Positions 12,173 through 20,880 of a stretch of 64,000 bases of DNA are shown one piece after another. Source of the stretch: Nocardia asteroides (GTDB taxonomy: Bacteria; Actinomycetota; Actinomycetes; Mycobacteriales; Mycobacteriaceae); the NCBI RefSeq assembly GCF_900637185.1, contig NZ_LR134352.1:2160001-2224000 (forward strand), in the 5' to 3' direction. Below the pieces are notes generated by a model, which did no database searches, was not told where the DNA came from, and saw nothing but the letters and a program-made list of their open reading frames with translations. The position numbers and the translations under genes are program-made. Position 1 is the stretch's first letter. Every line of letters begins with the position of its first letter.

Positions 12173-13377
12173 CGGAGTGCGCTACCCGCCTGCCATTGGT
12201 CCCACGGCACGCTCCAGTCGCCGTTCTGCCACACCTCGAGCGGGGCGCCCCCGGTGTTGCGGATCTCCACCACATCGCCCGGCTGGGCGAACTCGTAGAA
12301 CCACCGGGCGTTCTCGCCGCTGAGATTCAGGCAGCCGTGCGAGACGTTGGTGTTGCCCTGGGCCCAGCTGGTGTCGTCGAGCTGATGCAGGTAGATGCCG
12401 TCGGTACTGATCCTGGTCGCCCAGCCGATGGCCTCCTTGTAGCCGAGCCGGGAGTTCACCGGCAAGCCGTAGGTGGAGGAGTCCATGATCACCGGGTTGG
12501 CCTTGTCCATGACGGTGTAGGTGCCCGGCTGGGTCCAGAAGGTGATGGTCTTGCCCGCGACGACCTCGCTGCCGCCCATCCCCATGGAGGTGGGCATGGA
12601 ACGGATGAGCGTTCCGTTCTCGAAGACCCGCACCTGTTTGTCGTTGTCGTCGACCACCGAGACGTGCGAGGGCCCGATGGTGAAGCTGGTCCGGGTGTCC
12701 TCCTGGCCGTACAGGCCGCCGCCGAGGTCCTTGCCGTAGATGTCGGCGGCGAGGCTCACCTTGGTGCCGGGCTGGTAGTAGGTCTGCGGCCGCCAGTGCG
12801 CGTTGCGGTTGTCGAGCCAGTACCAGTTGCCCGCGACCGGCGGGTCGGTGGTGACGCTCAGGCGCTGCTCGGCGGTGGCGCGGTCGGGGACGTCCTCGTC
12901 GAAATGGGCGACGACCACCGTGCCGACGCCGTAGGACCCCGAGGGTTCCAGCGCGGCGCCGCCGGTGGTGCGGAAGTACACCTTCGTCTGGTTGTTCGGC
13001 GCCAGCGTGGTGAACGACGAGGTGATCGGCCCGACCCTGCCGGTGACGGTGAGCGCCGAGGCCTCGACGGTGTAGGTGTGGCCGTAGCCGAGGGGTTCGG
13101 CGGGTTTCCAGGCCGTCCGGTCGGGGGTGAACAGGCCCTCGACCGGACGGCCCTGCTCGTTGGTCAGGGTGACCGCGGTCAGTTCGCCGTCGCTGGTGGT
13201 GACCCGGACCTGGCCCAGCGGGTCGACCTCGGTGGCGCCCGCCCCTGGCGTGACCGTGATGACGGGGGCGGGCGGGGCGGCGGTGTCACCGTCGCGATCG
13301 GAGCCGGTGCCACCGCAGGCCGCGACGAGCAGCATGAGCACGGCCACCAGCCCGGCCGGCCATCGTCGTCGCGCCAT
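12169..13377 (-). CDS. L,D-transpeptidase lipoprotein (YkuD, Ig-like domains)
   Basis: A 402-aa lipoprotein with lipobox LLVAAC (Cys about 21), two Ig-like regions over about residues 40-250 and a C-terminal YkuD catalytic domain. The active-site block NVSHGCLNLSGENARW contains His347 and Cys349. It forms 3-3 peptidoglycan cross-links on the outer face of the membrane and is the carbapenem-sensitive enzyme class (Mycobacterium Ldt family). The ATG at 13377 was chosen because AGGAGGGG sits five bases before it and the signal peptide starts there. It overlaps the LCP gene by GTGA. The pair suggests coordinated cross-linking and glycopolymer attachment (inference). Confidence 0.94.
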   Translation of the reverse strand: MARRRWPAGLVAVLMLLVAACGGTGSDRDGDTAAPPAPVITVTPGAGATEVDPLGQVRVTTSDGELTAVTLTNEQGRPVEGLFTPDRTAWKPAEPLGYGHTYTVEASALTVTGRVGPITSSFTTLAPNNQTKVYFRTTGGAALEPSGSYGVGTVVVAHFDEDVPDRATAEQRLSVTTDPPVAGNWYWLDNRNAHWRPQTYYQPGTKVSLAADIYGKDLGGGLYGQEDTRTSFTIGPSHVSVVDDNDKQVRVFENGTLIRSMPTSMGMGGSEVVAGKTITFWTQPGTYTVMDKANPVIMDSSTYGLPVNSRLGYKEAIGWATRISTDGIYLHQLDDTSWAQGNTNVSHGCLNLSGENARWFYEFAQPGDVVEIRNTGGAPLEVWQNGDWSVPWDQWQAGSALR

Positions 13378-13400
13378 GCGCCCCTCCTGTCTCATTCCGG

Positions 13401-13946
13401 TCAGCTCTGCAGGCCGACCTCGACGTCGAGCGACAGGGCGATCTTGTCGCCGACCACCACGCCGCCCTCGGCCATCGGCATCTCCGTGGTGATGCCGAAA
13501 TCGCGGCGGTTGATGGTGGTGGTGGCGGTGAATCCGGCCACCGGCGCGTCGGCCATGCCGGGGCCCACGCCGAGGAACTCGACCGCGAGGGTGACCGGGT
13601 GCGTGGTGCCGCGGATGGTGAAGTCGCCGGTCACCTCGAACTCCTCGCCCGCGGGCCGGAACCCGGTGGCGGTGAAGGTGGCGACGGGATAGTGGGTGAC
13701 GTCGAAGAAGTCGGCGGTCGCGAGGTGACCGTCGCGCTGCGGGTTGTCGGTGGTGACCGAGGCGACCTGTATCTCGACATTCGCGTCGGCGGTGCCGTCG
13801 GGGTGGATGACGAGCGCGCCGGAGAAGTCGGTGAAGCGCCCGCGCACCTTGCTCACCATCAGATGTCGCACGGAGAACTGCAGCGTGGAATGGCTCGGGT
13901 CGATGACCCACGTGCCCGCGGACAAACCCCGGGTAGGTGCCGACAT
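13401..13946 (-). CDS. YceI family protein
   Basis: A 181-aa cytoplasmic-looking YceI (lipocalin-like beta-barrel) protein; family members bind polyisoprenoid or amide-lipid ligands. Family signature stretches are WVIDPSHSTLQFSVRHLMVSKVRG, DADFF-like HLATADFFDV, VTGDFTIRGTTHPVTL and the closing IALSLDVEV. There is no signal peptide, as is usual for actinobacterial members. It ends 24 bp before the transpeptidase start on the same strand, so it may be the first gene of a three-gene transcript with the wall enzymes. Confidence 0.9.
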   Translation of the reverse strand: MSAPTRGLSAGTWVIDPSHSTLQFSVRHLMVSKVRGRFTDFSGALVIHPDGTADANVEIQVASVTTDNPQRDGHLATADFFDVTHYPVATFTATGFRPAGEEFEVTGDFTIRGTTHPVTLAVEFLGVGPGMADAPVAGFTATTTINRRDFGITTEMPMAEGGVVVGDKIALSLDVEVGLQS

Positions 13947-14036
13947 GATCTCTCCTCACTGAGCGAACCGGCCGGTACGGCCGACGTGACGTGAAGCGAT
14001 GACGGCACCCAGCCTAGCCCGGTGCGTGCGCGGCGG

Positions 14037-14231
14037 TCAGTCCTCGCTGGTCGAGCGGTCGCCGAGGAAGCGGAGCAGGGCCGGATCGGTGGAGGTGAAC
14101 CGGTCGACCTCCTGACCGCCGGTGCATTCGAACAGGCCGACGGTCACCGCGCCCGCGCGGCGCGCGAGCACCCGCCAGACGGCGCCGGAATCCTGCCAGC
14201 GGCGCAGTGTCTCGACCGGGTCCGTGCTCAC
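14037..14231 (-). CDS. Small conserved hypothetical protein coupled to MFS gene
   Basis: A 64-aa acidic protein, reading STDPVETLRRWQDSGAVWRV at the start and ending in SED. Its GTG start overlaps the MFS stop codon (GTGA), so it is translated with the transporter. It has no membrane segment or cysteine pair. I do not recognise a domain, but the sense (WxDSGAVW...VGLFECTGGQEVDRFTS) looks like a compact folded protein rather than a shadow frame, and the overlap supports it being real. Confidence 0.7.
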   Translation of the reverse strand: MSTDPVETLRRWQDSGAVWRVLARRAGAVTVGLFECTGGQEVDRFTSTDPALLRFLGDRSTSED

Positions 14232-15460
14232 GAGCGCACCGGTTCGCGATAGTTGGCCGCGACCAGCGCGAGGCAGGCCGCGGCGACGAGCGCGACGACG
14301 ACGTACATCGCCGGATACCCGAAACCGAAGCCGCCGTGCAGGCTCGACAGCAGGGCGGGCACGCCGAATCCCAGGTAGCTCACCGAGTAGAAGACCGCGT
14401 TGAGCCCGGCCAGGTCGCCGGGGCCGGCGATTCGCTCGATCTGCTGCAGCCCGGCCACCAGGCCGATGCCGTAGCCGCTGCCGAGGACGACGGCGGTCAG
14501 CAGCGTCACCCAGATGCTCAGGGTGGCCGCGGTCCAGGCCGCCAGCACCATGCCGATCGTGAGCAGCACCAGCGCGACCACACCGGCGCGGGCGGTGCCG
14601 GGGCGGTCGATCTTGCGGGCCACCGACTGGATGGTGAAGCCGCAGCCCAGCGTCACCATGGTGACCAGCGCGGAGAAGGCGATCGGGGCCTGCTGCACGC
14701 GCGGCAGCATCAGCGTCGGCAGCACCGCGTAGGCGGTGGCGTTGGCGGTGAACAGCCACAGCGCGATCGGCACCGCCACGCGCAGGAACCGGCGATGGCC
14801 CGCGGCGGGGATCTTCAGGTCGTCGCGCAGCCGGCTTGGGGCGCGGTCGCGCGGCACCGTCTCCGGTGATCGCGCCAGCCAGACCGAGGTCGCCACGCAC
14901 AGTGCCGCGTTCACGAGATAGGCGGTGGAATCGGGCAGCGGTCCCCACTGCGCCAGCACCCCGGCCACACCGGCGCCGAGCGCGAAGCCCGCGGTCAGGC
15001 TCATGGCCGAGCGGCGCGCGCCGACACCCGCGGCGGCCGCGGCGTACGGCGGCTGGGACAGCTCCTTGAGCCAGCTGCCGCCGACCGCCATGGCCAGCCC
15101 GAGCGCGACACCGCACAGCATCCGGCCCGCGGCCAGCATCGGCACCGAGGCCGCGCCCGCGGCCAGCAGCAGCGACCCGGCGGCCGCGATGAGCGGCGCG
15201 GGCAGCATCAGCGGGCGGCGGCCGAACCGGTCCGACAGCGGGCCGCCGATCAGCAGCGCGGGCACGATGCCGAGGACGTAGTAGAACAGCAGCAGGTCGA
15301 CCGCGGTGAGCGGCAGGCCGTGATTCTTGTACATCACCAGCAGCGGGGTGAACTCGTTACCGCCCCAGGCGATCGCGACCATGGCGGCGGAAACGCCCAG
15401 CCAGGCGCGGGTACCGGTGCCGGAGACAGCGGTGGGCCGCTCGCTGGTGAGAATCGCCAT
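14228..15460 (-). CDS. MFS transporter
   Basis: A 410-aa major facilitator with about 12 transmembrane helices. The family loop after helix 2 is GGPLSDRFGRRPLM, and PETVPRDRAPSRLRDDL forms a charged central loop between the two halves. The ATG at 15460 was chosen because GGAAAGGG precedes it; an upstream in-frame start is possible but less likely. Substrate unknown; members of this group are often drug or sugar exporters. It is coupled to the small 64-aa gene downstream and divergent from the DUF72 gene. Confidence 0.88.
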   Translation of the reverse strand: MAILTSERPTAVSGTGTRAWLGVSAAMVAIAWGGNEFTPLLVMYKNHGLPLTAVDLLLFYYVLGIVPALLIGGPLSDRFGRRPLMLPAPLIAAAGSLLLAAGAASVPMLAAGRMLCGVALGLAMAVGGSWLKELSQPPYAAAAAGVGARRSAMSLTAGFALGAGVAGVLAQWGPLPDSTAYLVNAALCVATSVWLARSPETVPRDRAPSRLRDDLKIPAAGHRRFLRVAVPIALWLFTANATAYAVLPTLMLPRVQQAPIAFSALVTMVTLGCGFTIQSVARKIDRPGTARAGVVALVLLTIGMVLAAWTAATLSIWVTLLTAVVLGSGYGIGLVAGLQQIERIAGPGDLAGLNAVFYSVSYLGFGVPALLSSLHGGFGFGYPAMYVVVALVAAACLALVAANYREPVRS

Positions 15461-15564
15461 CACAGGCCCTTTCCGTCGTGCGCGCACCGGGGCACGCTCA
15501 CAGGGCGAATGGTGGCAACCGGTCTCATTTTAGGCGCGGCCGATCGCTGTACTACCGTCGGGGA

Positions 15565-16407
15565 GTGCGTGAGCTGCGGGTCGGGTGTGCGATGTGGACG
15601 CACCCGCAGTGGCAGCAGCGGATGCCCGCGCCGGGGGAGCGGCTGCGCGCCTACGCCGCGCACTGCGGTGCCGTCGAGGGCAACACCACCTTCTACGCGA
15701 CGCCGTCGGCCTCGACCGTGGAGTCCTGGGCGCGGCAGACCGCGCCGGATTTCCGGTTCGTGCTGAAGCCGCCGCGCGCGGTCACCCATGAGCGCAGGCT
15801 GGTCGACGCGGGCGGTGACCTGGCGGCGTTCCTCGACGTGATGGCGCCACTCGGTCCGCGGGTACACGCGCTGTGGATACAGCTGCCCGCCTCGTTCGGG
15901 CCGGGCGATCTGGGCGCGCTGGCGCGGTTCCAGCGCGAGCTGCCCGGTGGGCTGCGCTGCGCGGTGGAGGTGCGGCATCCGGCGTTCTTCACCGAGGAGC
16001 GGACCGCGGTGCAGCTCGAGCGAGTGCTCGGCCGGATCGGCGCGGAGTGGGTGCCCTTCGACACGACCGTCCTGTTCGACGGACCGCCCGGCGATCCCTC
16101 CGAGTACGAGGCGCGGGCCAAGAAGCCCCGGGTGCCGCGCCGCATGCGCGCGCTGACCGAGTACCCCATCGTGCGCTACCACGGTCGCGCCGACACCGAC
16201 CGCACCGTCGCGGGCTGGCAGCCGTGGGTCGAGACGGTCGCGGACTGGCTGCGCGAGGGCCGCTCGCCGACGGTGTTCGTGCACACCCCCGACAATGCCG
16301 CCGCCCGCGACCTGGCCCGCCGCTTCCACGACGCCGTCGCCGCCGCGGTACCCGGCCTGCCACCGCAGCCGACGCCCGAGCCCGACGAACCGATGACCCT
16401 GTTCTGA
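15565..16407 (+). CDS. DUF72 family protein
   Basis: A 280-aa DUF72 (YecE-like) protein with a TIM-barrel-type fold and unknown activity. Signature segments are RVGCAMWTHPQW at the start, VEGNTTFYATPSASTVESWA, FRFVLKPPRAVTHERRL, LRCAVEVRHPAFF, VRYHGR and VFVHTPDNAAARDLARRF. The GTG at 15565 is preceded by GGGGAG; the ORF extends upstream but begins to resemble the family only here. It is divergent from the MFS gene with about 100 bp between. Confidence 0.87.
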   Translation: MRELRVGCAMWTHPQWQQRMPAPGERLRAYAAHCGAVEGNTTFYATPSASTVESWARQTAPDFRFVLKPPRAVTHERRLVDAGGDLAAFLDVMAPLGPRVHALWIQLPASFGPGDLGALARFQRELPGGLRCAVEVRHPAFFTEERTAVQLERVLGRIGAEWVPFDTTVLFDGPPGDPSEYEARAKKPRVPRRMRALTEYPIVRYHGRADTDRTVAGWQPWVETVADWLREGRSPTVFVHTPDNAAARDLARRFHDAVAAAVPGLPPQPTPEPDEPMTLF

Positions 16408-16491
16408 ATTCCGCGCACGCGTGTCGGACCCCCGTGGCATGCTGTGCGCCAGCACTGGGGAGTGGGTGGGCGGACTCGAAGGGGACGAGTG

Positions 16492-17004
16492 ATGTCTACG
16501 AATCGACTGTCGTTGTCGCGCGCACCGCACTGCGAGCCGGGCCTCGCGGATCAGACCGGCGCGCACAGGGGGGATTCCGCGGTACCGCAACGGGTTTGCC
16601 GTCCTGTGCGCCGCAGCGGCGGAGTGCCGCGCGGGGTGAGTCTGGCGGTGCGGGGCGCCTGCGCGCGCAACGCGCCCCGGTCCTCGCCCACCGCACAGGG
16701 ATTCGCCGAGAAGGCGGTGCGGCTGGTGCTCGAGGTAGCCGATCGACGCCGACCGGTCGATCAGCTGCGGGCCGTGGCCGAGCCCATGGTGCTGGCCGCG
16801 ATCCGGACGATGCTCACCCAGAACCTGGTGCCCGGTAGCGGACTCGGATCCGCCACGCTCACCCGCGTCCGGGTCACGCCCGACGACGCGGGCGCCGCCG
16901 AGGTTTTCGCCTGCTACCAGCGCGGACCGCGCACACTGGCGCTGGCGGGACGCGTCGAATTCGCCAAAGACCGCTGGCGGCTGGTGGCGCTGCGGCTGTT
17001 CTGA
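16492..17004 (+). CDS. Rv3235-family hypothetical protein
   Basis: A 170-aa basic protein. The N-terminal half is Arg/Ser-rich and probably disordered; the C-terminal half (about 85-170) has the conserved pattern seen in actinobacterial Rv3235-like proteins: a helix with VLEVADRRRPVDQLRAV, then beta-rich VRVTPDDAGAAEVFACYQRGPRTLALAGRVE-type sequence and a closing WRLVALRLF. Role unknown. The ATG at 16492 was preferred, with AAGGGGACGAG upstream. Confidence 0.7.
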   Translation: MSTNRLSLSRAPHCEPGLADQTGAHRGDSAVPQRVCRPVRRSGGVPRGVSLAVRGACARNAPRSSPTAQGFAEKAVRLVLEVADRRRPVDQLRAVAEPMVLAAIRTMLTQNLVPGSGLGSATLTRVRVTPDDAGAAEVFACYQRGPRTLALAGRVEFAKDRWRLVALRLF

Positions 17005-17042
17005 CACCCGTCGCGATCGCGACGGGGCCGGGAGACGAGAAC

Positions 17043-17070
17043 GGACCCCGCCGCCCGAGGAGCGGGGTCC
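17043..17070. terminator. GC-rich hairpin between convergent genes
   Basis: GGACCCCGC and GCGGGGTCC form a perfect 9-bp stem with a 10-base loop. It lies 39 bp after the Rv3235-like stop and about 100 bp from the end of the convergent DUF4254 gene. No T run. Confidence 0.5.
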
Positions 17071-17171
17071 GGGTGCCGCGCCGGACCTGGGGGAGGGTGG
17101 GTGTGAACCCAGGCGCGGCGGTGGAGCGGTGGCGCGCCGGTTCCGTGGCCGGTCGGGCAGCGCGCCGACTG

Positions 17172-17693
17172 TTATTCGGTGCGCGGGCGGTTCCGGCTTG
17201 GTTGCGCGCCACCGCTTTCCGGTGCGTCGCCGTCGGGGCCGTCGGGTAGTCGGCGGGCGCCGTTGGCCACCTCGACAGCGAGATCGTCGTAGCCGCAGGC
17301 CAGTTCGTGCAGCCGGGTCTGCGCGGCGCGCAGCTGGGATTCGGCGCCACAGGCGAGAGCGCGGTAGGTGAGGGCGGCGAAATGGGCCATCCGATCGACG
17401 ACGGCGCCGATGCTCTCGGTGTGCATCGGCGCCGTCGTGGCGGGTCTGGGGGAGCGGATGACCACCCACCGGTCGATCTCGCAGACCAGACGTGCCCGCT
17501 CCCAATCGATCTCGCTGGTGTCGCCGGGGACCAGCTGTTCGCGTCGTTCGTGCAGCGCGGCCAGTTCGTGCGCGGCCCGCAGGACGGGATCGGTGTCGCC
17601 GGTGAATCCGCAGACCGCCTGCATCATCCGCGCGCGGTCCGGCAGTACCGGTTCCCGTCCGGGCTCACCCGATGAACCGCCGTCCCTGTCCAC
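17172..17693 (-). CDS. DUF4254 family protein
   Basis: A 173-aa mostly helical protein matching the actinobacterial DUF4254 pattern: DPVLRAAHELAALHERR, IDWERARLVCEIDRWV, HTESIGAVVDRMAHFAALTYRAL and ELACGYDDLAVEV. Function unknown. The first 15-20 residues and the last 25 are low-complexity and may not be part of the domain; a start at LPDRARMMQAV is an alternative. Monocistronic. Confidence 0.78.
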   Translation of the reverse strand: MDRDGGSSGEPGREPVLPDRARMMQAVCGFTGDTDPVLRAAHELAALHERREQLVPGDTSEIDWERARLVCEIDRWVVIRSPRPATTAPMHTESIGAVVDRMAHFAALTYRALACGAESQLRAAQTRLHELACGYDDLAVEVANGARRLPDGPDGDAPESGGAQPSRNRPRTE

Positions 17694-17777
17694 TGTCGCC
17701 GCACCGTCCTGTCCTGTTTGCGCCGCTTCCGATGGACATTCGTCTCGGCGGGGAATCCGGATAGGTCACACGACGGA

Positions 17778-17810
17778 CCGGCCGCGAACAGTGGGACTGT
17801 TCGCGGCCGG
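17778..17810 (-). terminator. Hairpin terminator of the acyl-CoA dehydrogenase gene
   Basis: CCGGCCGCGAACAG and CTGTTCGCGGCCGG make a perfect 14-bp stem with a five-base loop, about 30 bp beyond the dehydrogenase stop. In that direction a modest T content follows. Confidence 0.65.
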
Positions 17811-17839
17811 TCGACGTCGAAATCACCAGGGCGGGAGGC

Positions 17840-18985
17840 TCACAGGCTCCGCGCGATGATCTCCTTCATGATCTCGTTGGTGCCCGCGTAGATCAGCTGG
17901 ACGCGGTTGTCGACCCACATCCGCGCGATCGGGTACTCGTTCATGTAGCCGTAGCCACCGAACAGCTGCAGACAGGTGTCGGCGACCTGCATGGCGCGAT
18001 CGGTGCACCACCACTTCGCCATGGCGACGGTGGGGATGTCGAGCTCGCCGCGCAGGTGCTTCTCGACGCAGTCGTCGATGAACACACGCGCGATGCGGGC
18101 CTCGGTGGCCACCTCGGCCAGCTTGAACTTGGTGTTCTGGAAACCGAACACCGGACGGCCGAACGCCTCGCGCTCCTTGGTGTAGCGCAGGGTGTGCTCG
18201 AGCGCGACCTCCATGCCCGCGACCGCGCCGTGCGCCACGATCAGGCGCTCCTGGGGCAGCTGCTGCATCAGCTGGACGAAGCCCTGGCCCTCCTGGGTGC
18301 CGAGCAGGTTGGTCACCGGGACGCGCACGTCCTCGAAGAACAGCTCGGAGGTGTCCTGGCCCTTCTGTCCGATCTTGTCCAGGACCCGGCCGCGCCGGAA
18401 ACCGGCGCGATCGGCCTCGACCAGCACCAGCGAGACGCCCGCGGCGCCCTGGGTCGGGTCGGTCTTGGCGACCAGGATGATCAGGTCGGCCTGCGCGCCG
18501 TTGGTGATGAAGGTCTTGGACCCGTTGATGACGTACTCGTCGCCGTCGCGGATGGCCTTGGCCTTGACGGCCTGCAGATCCGAGCCGGTGCCGGGCTCGG
18601 TCATGGCGATGGCGCCGACGACCTCACCGCTGGCCATCTTCGGCAGCCACTGCTTCTTCTGCTCCTCGGTGCCGTAGGCGAGCAGGTAGTGGGCGACGAT
18701 GCCGTTGTGCAGGCTGACGCCCCACGAGGTGTCGACCACGCGGGCCTGTTCCTCCATGAGCACGGCCTCGTGGGCGAAGGTGCCGCCACCGCCGCCGTAC
18801 TCCTCCGGGATGGACAGGCAGAGCAGGCCCACCTCGCCCGCCTTGTTCCACAGGTCGCGGTCCACGTGGTGCTGCTCGCGGTACTTGTCGATGTTGGGTG
18901 CCAGTTCCTTGGCCATGAAGGCGCGGGCGAGGTCGCGCAGGGCGTCCAAGTCCTCGTTCATCCAGGTGGACCGGTTGGCGGCCAT
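17840..18985 (-). CDS. Acyl-CoA dehydrogenase, long-chain (LCAD) type
   Basis: A 381-aa FAD-dependent acyl-CoA dehydrogenase, catalysing alpha,beta-desaturation of acyl-CoA in beta-oxidation. FAD and substrate motifs are AIAMTEPGTGSDL, FITNGAQADL, REAFGRPVFGFQNTKF and GGYGYMNEYPIARMW. The usual catalytic Glu of the SCAD/MCAD class (YEGT) is Ala367 here (IYAGTNE), but Glu246 in LPQERL matches the relocated base of LCAD and isovaleryl-CoA dehydrogenase, so the enzyme should be active. It stands alone, with 529 bp of gene-free DNA upstream. Confidence 0.93.
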   Translation of the reverse strand: MAANRSTWMNEDLDALRDLARAFMAKELAPNIDKYREQHHVDRDLWNKAGEVGLLCLSIPEEYGGGGGTFAHEAVLMEEQARVVDTSWGVSLHNGIVAHYLLAYGTEEQKKQWLPKMASGEVVGAIAMTEPGTGSDLQAVKAKAIRDGDEYVINGSKTFITNGAQADLIILVAKTDPTQGAAGVSLVLVEADRAGFRRGRVLDKIGQKGQDTSELFFEDVRVPVTNLLGTQEGQGFVQLMQQLPQERLIVAHGAVAGMEVALEHTLRYTKEREAFGRPVFGFQNTKFKLAEVATEARIARVFIDDCVEKHLRGELDIPTVAMAKWWCTDRAMQVADTCLQLFGGYGYMNEYPIARMWVDNRVQLIYAGTNEIMKEIIARSL

Positions 18986-19514
18986 CGAGTCTCCTTACGG
19001 CTCGGCACTGCACCGGCACAGGCGTGACCGGTGGTTACGGGTACCAGTCTGCATCAGTATTGGCGACGTGACAATAATATCGTGGAAATAGCCTCTCACC
19101 TGCGATTCGTCGATAACCGGTCGGTCTCGGCGGCCGGCCGCCTGCGAGCCGCCCGCATATCGATCCGCAATCGCGGTGGGGTGAGCCGGCGAGAATGCGC
19201 GCGGTCGATTCGGATCGAATGCCGGATTCGGCATCGGCGCAGGCGGGTGAGTCGAGTTGTCCGCGAACAATGTTCGGCAACGGTTGCGCACCGATGAGCC
19301 GGAAACCGTGGCGGCGCAAGTGGTCGGCGATTATCTTTCGAGATTCGGCTACCGGCTGGTAAACGCTGCGCGTGTCGCCCGCAACGCGCCGGTAATGGGG
19401 AGCGGTGTCGGAGCATCGGTTTCGCACCGGAGGGTATATGGACTAAGAATGGCGTGTGCCGTTCACACGTGTGCTCACCTGCCTGCCTTCGCGATGCCGG
19501 GGCGGTGGTCTGGG
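18986..19514. other. Gene-free interval
   Basis: About 530 bp between the divergent acyl-CoA dehydrogenase and DUF2637-like genes. The part near 19030-19110 is clearly AT-richer (ATTGGCGACGTGACAATAAT) and probably holds promoter elements. Short ORFs here lack actinobacterial codon bias. I see no tRNA, palindrome or repeat strong enough to name. Confidence 0.5.
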
Positions 19515-20816
19515 ATGACCATCGAGACACCCGTCGAAGACGACGTCAGCCAGCTCGCCCAGCGCGTCGAACGGGCGCGCGGGCGCCTCGCCTACCAATT
19601 CGATCCGGCGCTGACCGACGCGCTCTCGGAAGACGAACTGCGCGCCGAGCGAGAACTCGCCGAACGCATCCGTGAACAGGACCGCGAACAGCGCTGGAAG
19701 CACACCCAGGCGATGGCGCAGGCCTCCGACCGGGCCAGGCAGACCACCGAAGCGATCGAGAAGGCCGACATGCGAGATCTGCTGCTCGCCAGAAAGGCGA
19801 TGGCCGCCCAGCGGCGCGAATCCAGCCCGCACGCCAAGCTGGCCTCGCTGTACCGGCACCGGTCGTGGTCGCTGCGCGCGCTGGCCGGCGTGGTCGGCGC
19901 GGGCATGCTGTGGTCGGCGGTCAATGTCCAGCACAACATCGCGCCCGGTGGTCCCAGCGATCCGCTGTACTGGTTCAGCTACCTGCTCGAGGCGATGATC
20001 AGCGTGTGTCTGATCATTATCATGGTCGGCACCAACAAGGTCGCCGAGTGGGGCGTCATCGACAACCGGCGCCAGGTCGCGATGGCCGAGATCGCGCTGC
20101 TCGGCCTCACCGTCACCCTCAACACCTACCCGTACGTGCGGGACGGGCGCTGGTACGACGCGGCGGTGCACGCGGTCGCGCCGGTGATGATCGGTGTCGC
20201 GCTGCTCATCCACGACGCGGCCAGCGCGCGCTACGGCCTGGCCATCACCCGGGCTACCAGTCAGGTCAGGGACATGCCCGACCCGGCCGAGAACATCCTC
20301 AACCGCCAGGCCACCGAGGGCGTCCGGCTCACCTACCAGCCGCCGATGACCGGCCAGGCCCGCGCCGAGGCGTACGCGGCCGAGCAGGCCGCGGTCGCCG
20401 CGCCGCCGGTCACCCGGGAACCGGCGTGGACGCCCACCGAGCCGATCGCCAACGGCAACGGCAAGCCCACCGAGAAGCGCAAGCGCTTCGGCATCGGCAA
20501 GCCCTCGTCGTCGGACAAGGCCAAGAAGTCGGTGGCCCCGGCCCCCGCGCCCGAGCCGGTGAAGGAAGCGGCCGCCCCCGCCGAGCCCGCGGCCAAGCCC
20601 GCCGACTCGGTGCCCGCCGCCCGCAAGAGCACCATCTCCGACATCGAGGCCCGCGTCGAGAAGGCCTTCGCCGAGGCCAACTTCGGCTACGAGGCGATCG
20701 AGCCCGTCAACATCTACGACACCGGCCAGTTCCGCATCGCGGAGAGCCTGGAGCAGGAACTCGCCGAGATGCGCGAGGCCCGTCGCCAGGCCCGCAAGGA
20801 GCGTGCCGGTTCCTGA
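19515..20816 (+). CDS. DUF2637-like membrane protein with coiled-coil N-terminus
   Basis: A 433-aa protein. Residues 1-110 are charged and helical (EREL, EQDREQRWK and similar heptads); about 115-255 hold four predicted membrane helices of the DUF2637 pattern found in plasmid transfer (Spd-like) proteins of actinomycetes: ALAGVVGAGMLWSAVNVQHN, YWFSYLLEAMISVCLIIIMV, MAEIALLGLTVTLNTYPYV, HAVAPVMIGVALLIHDAASA. The remaining 170 residues are a Pro/Ala/Lys-rich linker and a conserved tail EARVEKAFAEANFGYEAIEPVNIYDTG-like. Start taken as MTIETPVEDD; upstream in-frame sequence is not coding-like. No transfer genes flank it, so it may be a chromosomal derivative. Confidence 0.75.
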   Translation: MTIETPVEDDVSQLAQRVERARGRLAYQFDPALTDALSEDELRAERELAERIREQDREQRWKHTQAMAQASDRARQTTEAIEKADMRDLLLARKAMAAQRRESSPHAKLASLYRHRSWSLRALAGVVGAGMLWSAVNVQHNIAPGGPSDPLYWFSYLLEAMISVCLIIIMVGTNKVAEWGVIDNRRQVAMAEIALLGLTVTLNTYPYVRDGRWYDAAVHAVAPVMIGVALLIHDAASARYGLAITRATSQVRDMPDPAENILNRQATEGVRLTYQPPMTGQARAEAYAAEQAAVAAPPVTREPAWTPTEPIANGNGKPTEKRKRFGIGKPSSSDKAKKSVAPAPAPEPVKEAAAPAEPAAKPADSVPAARKSTISDIEARVEKAFAEANFGYEAIEPVNIYDTGQFRIAESLEQELAEMREARRQARKERAGS

Positions 20817-20880
20817 TATCGCTGGTCCGCGCCGCTGATTCGGGCTCATCGAGCACGCGTCGGCGGCTATCGTGCTGCGA

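Noticed and set aside
17840..18985. Apparent loss of the catalytic Glu in the acyl-CoA dehydrogenase (IYAGT in place of YEGT)
   Set aside because: The LPQERL motif supplies the relocated Glu, as in LCAD and isovaleryl-CoA dehydrogenase, so the enzyme is not dead.
19257..19514. In-frame upstream extension of the DUF2637-like gene
   Set aside because: The extra 86 residues have poor codon bias and no family pattern; an ATG at 19515 begins the coding-like part.
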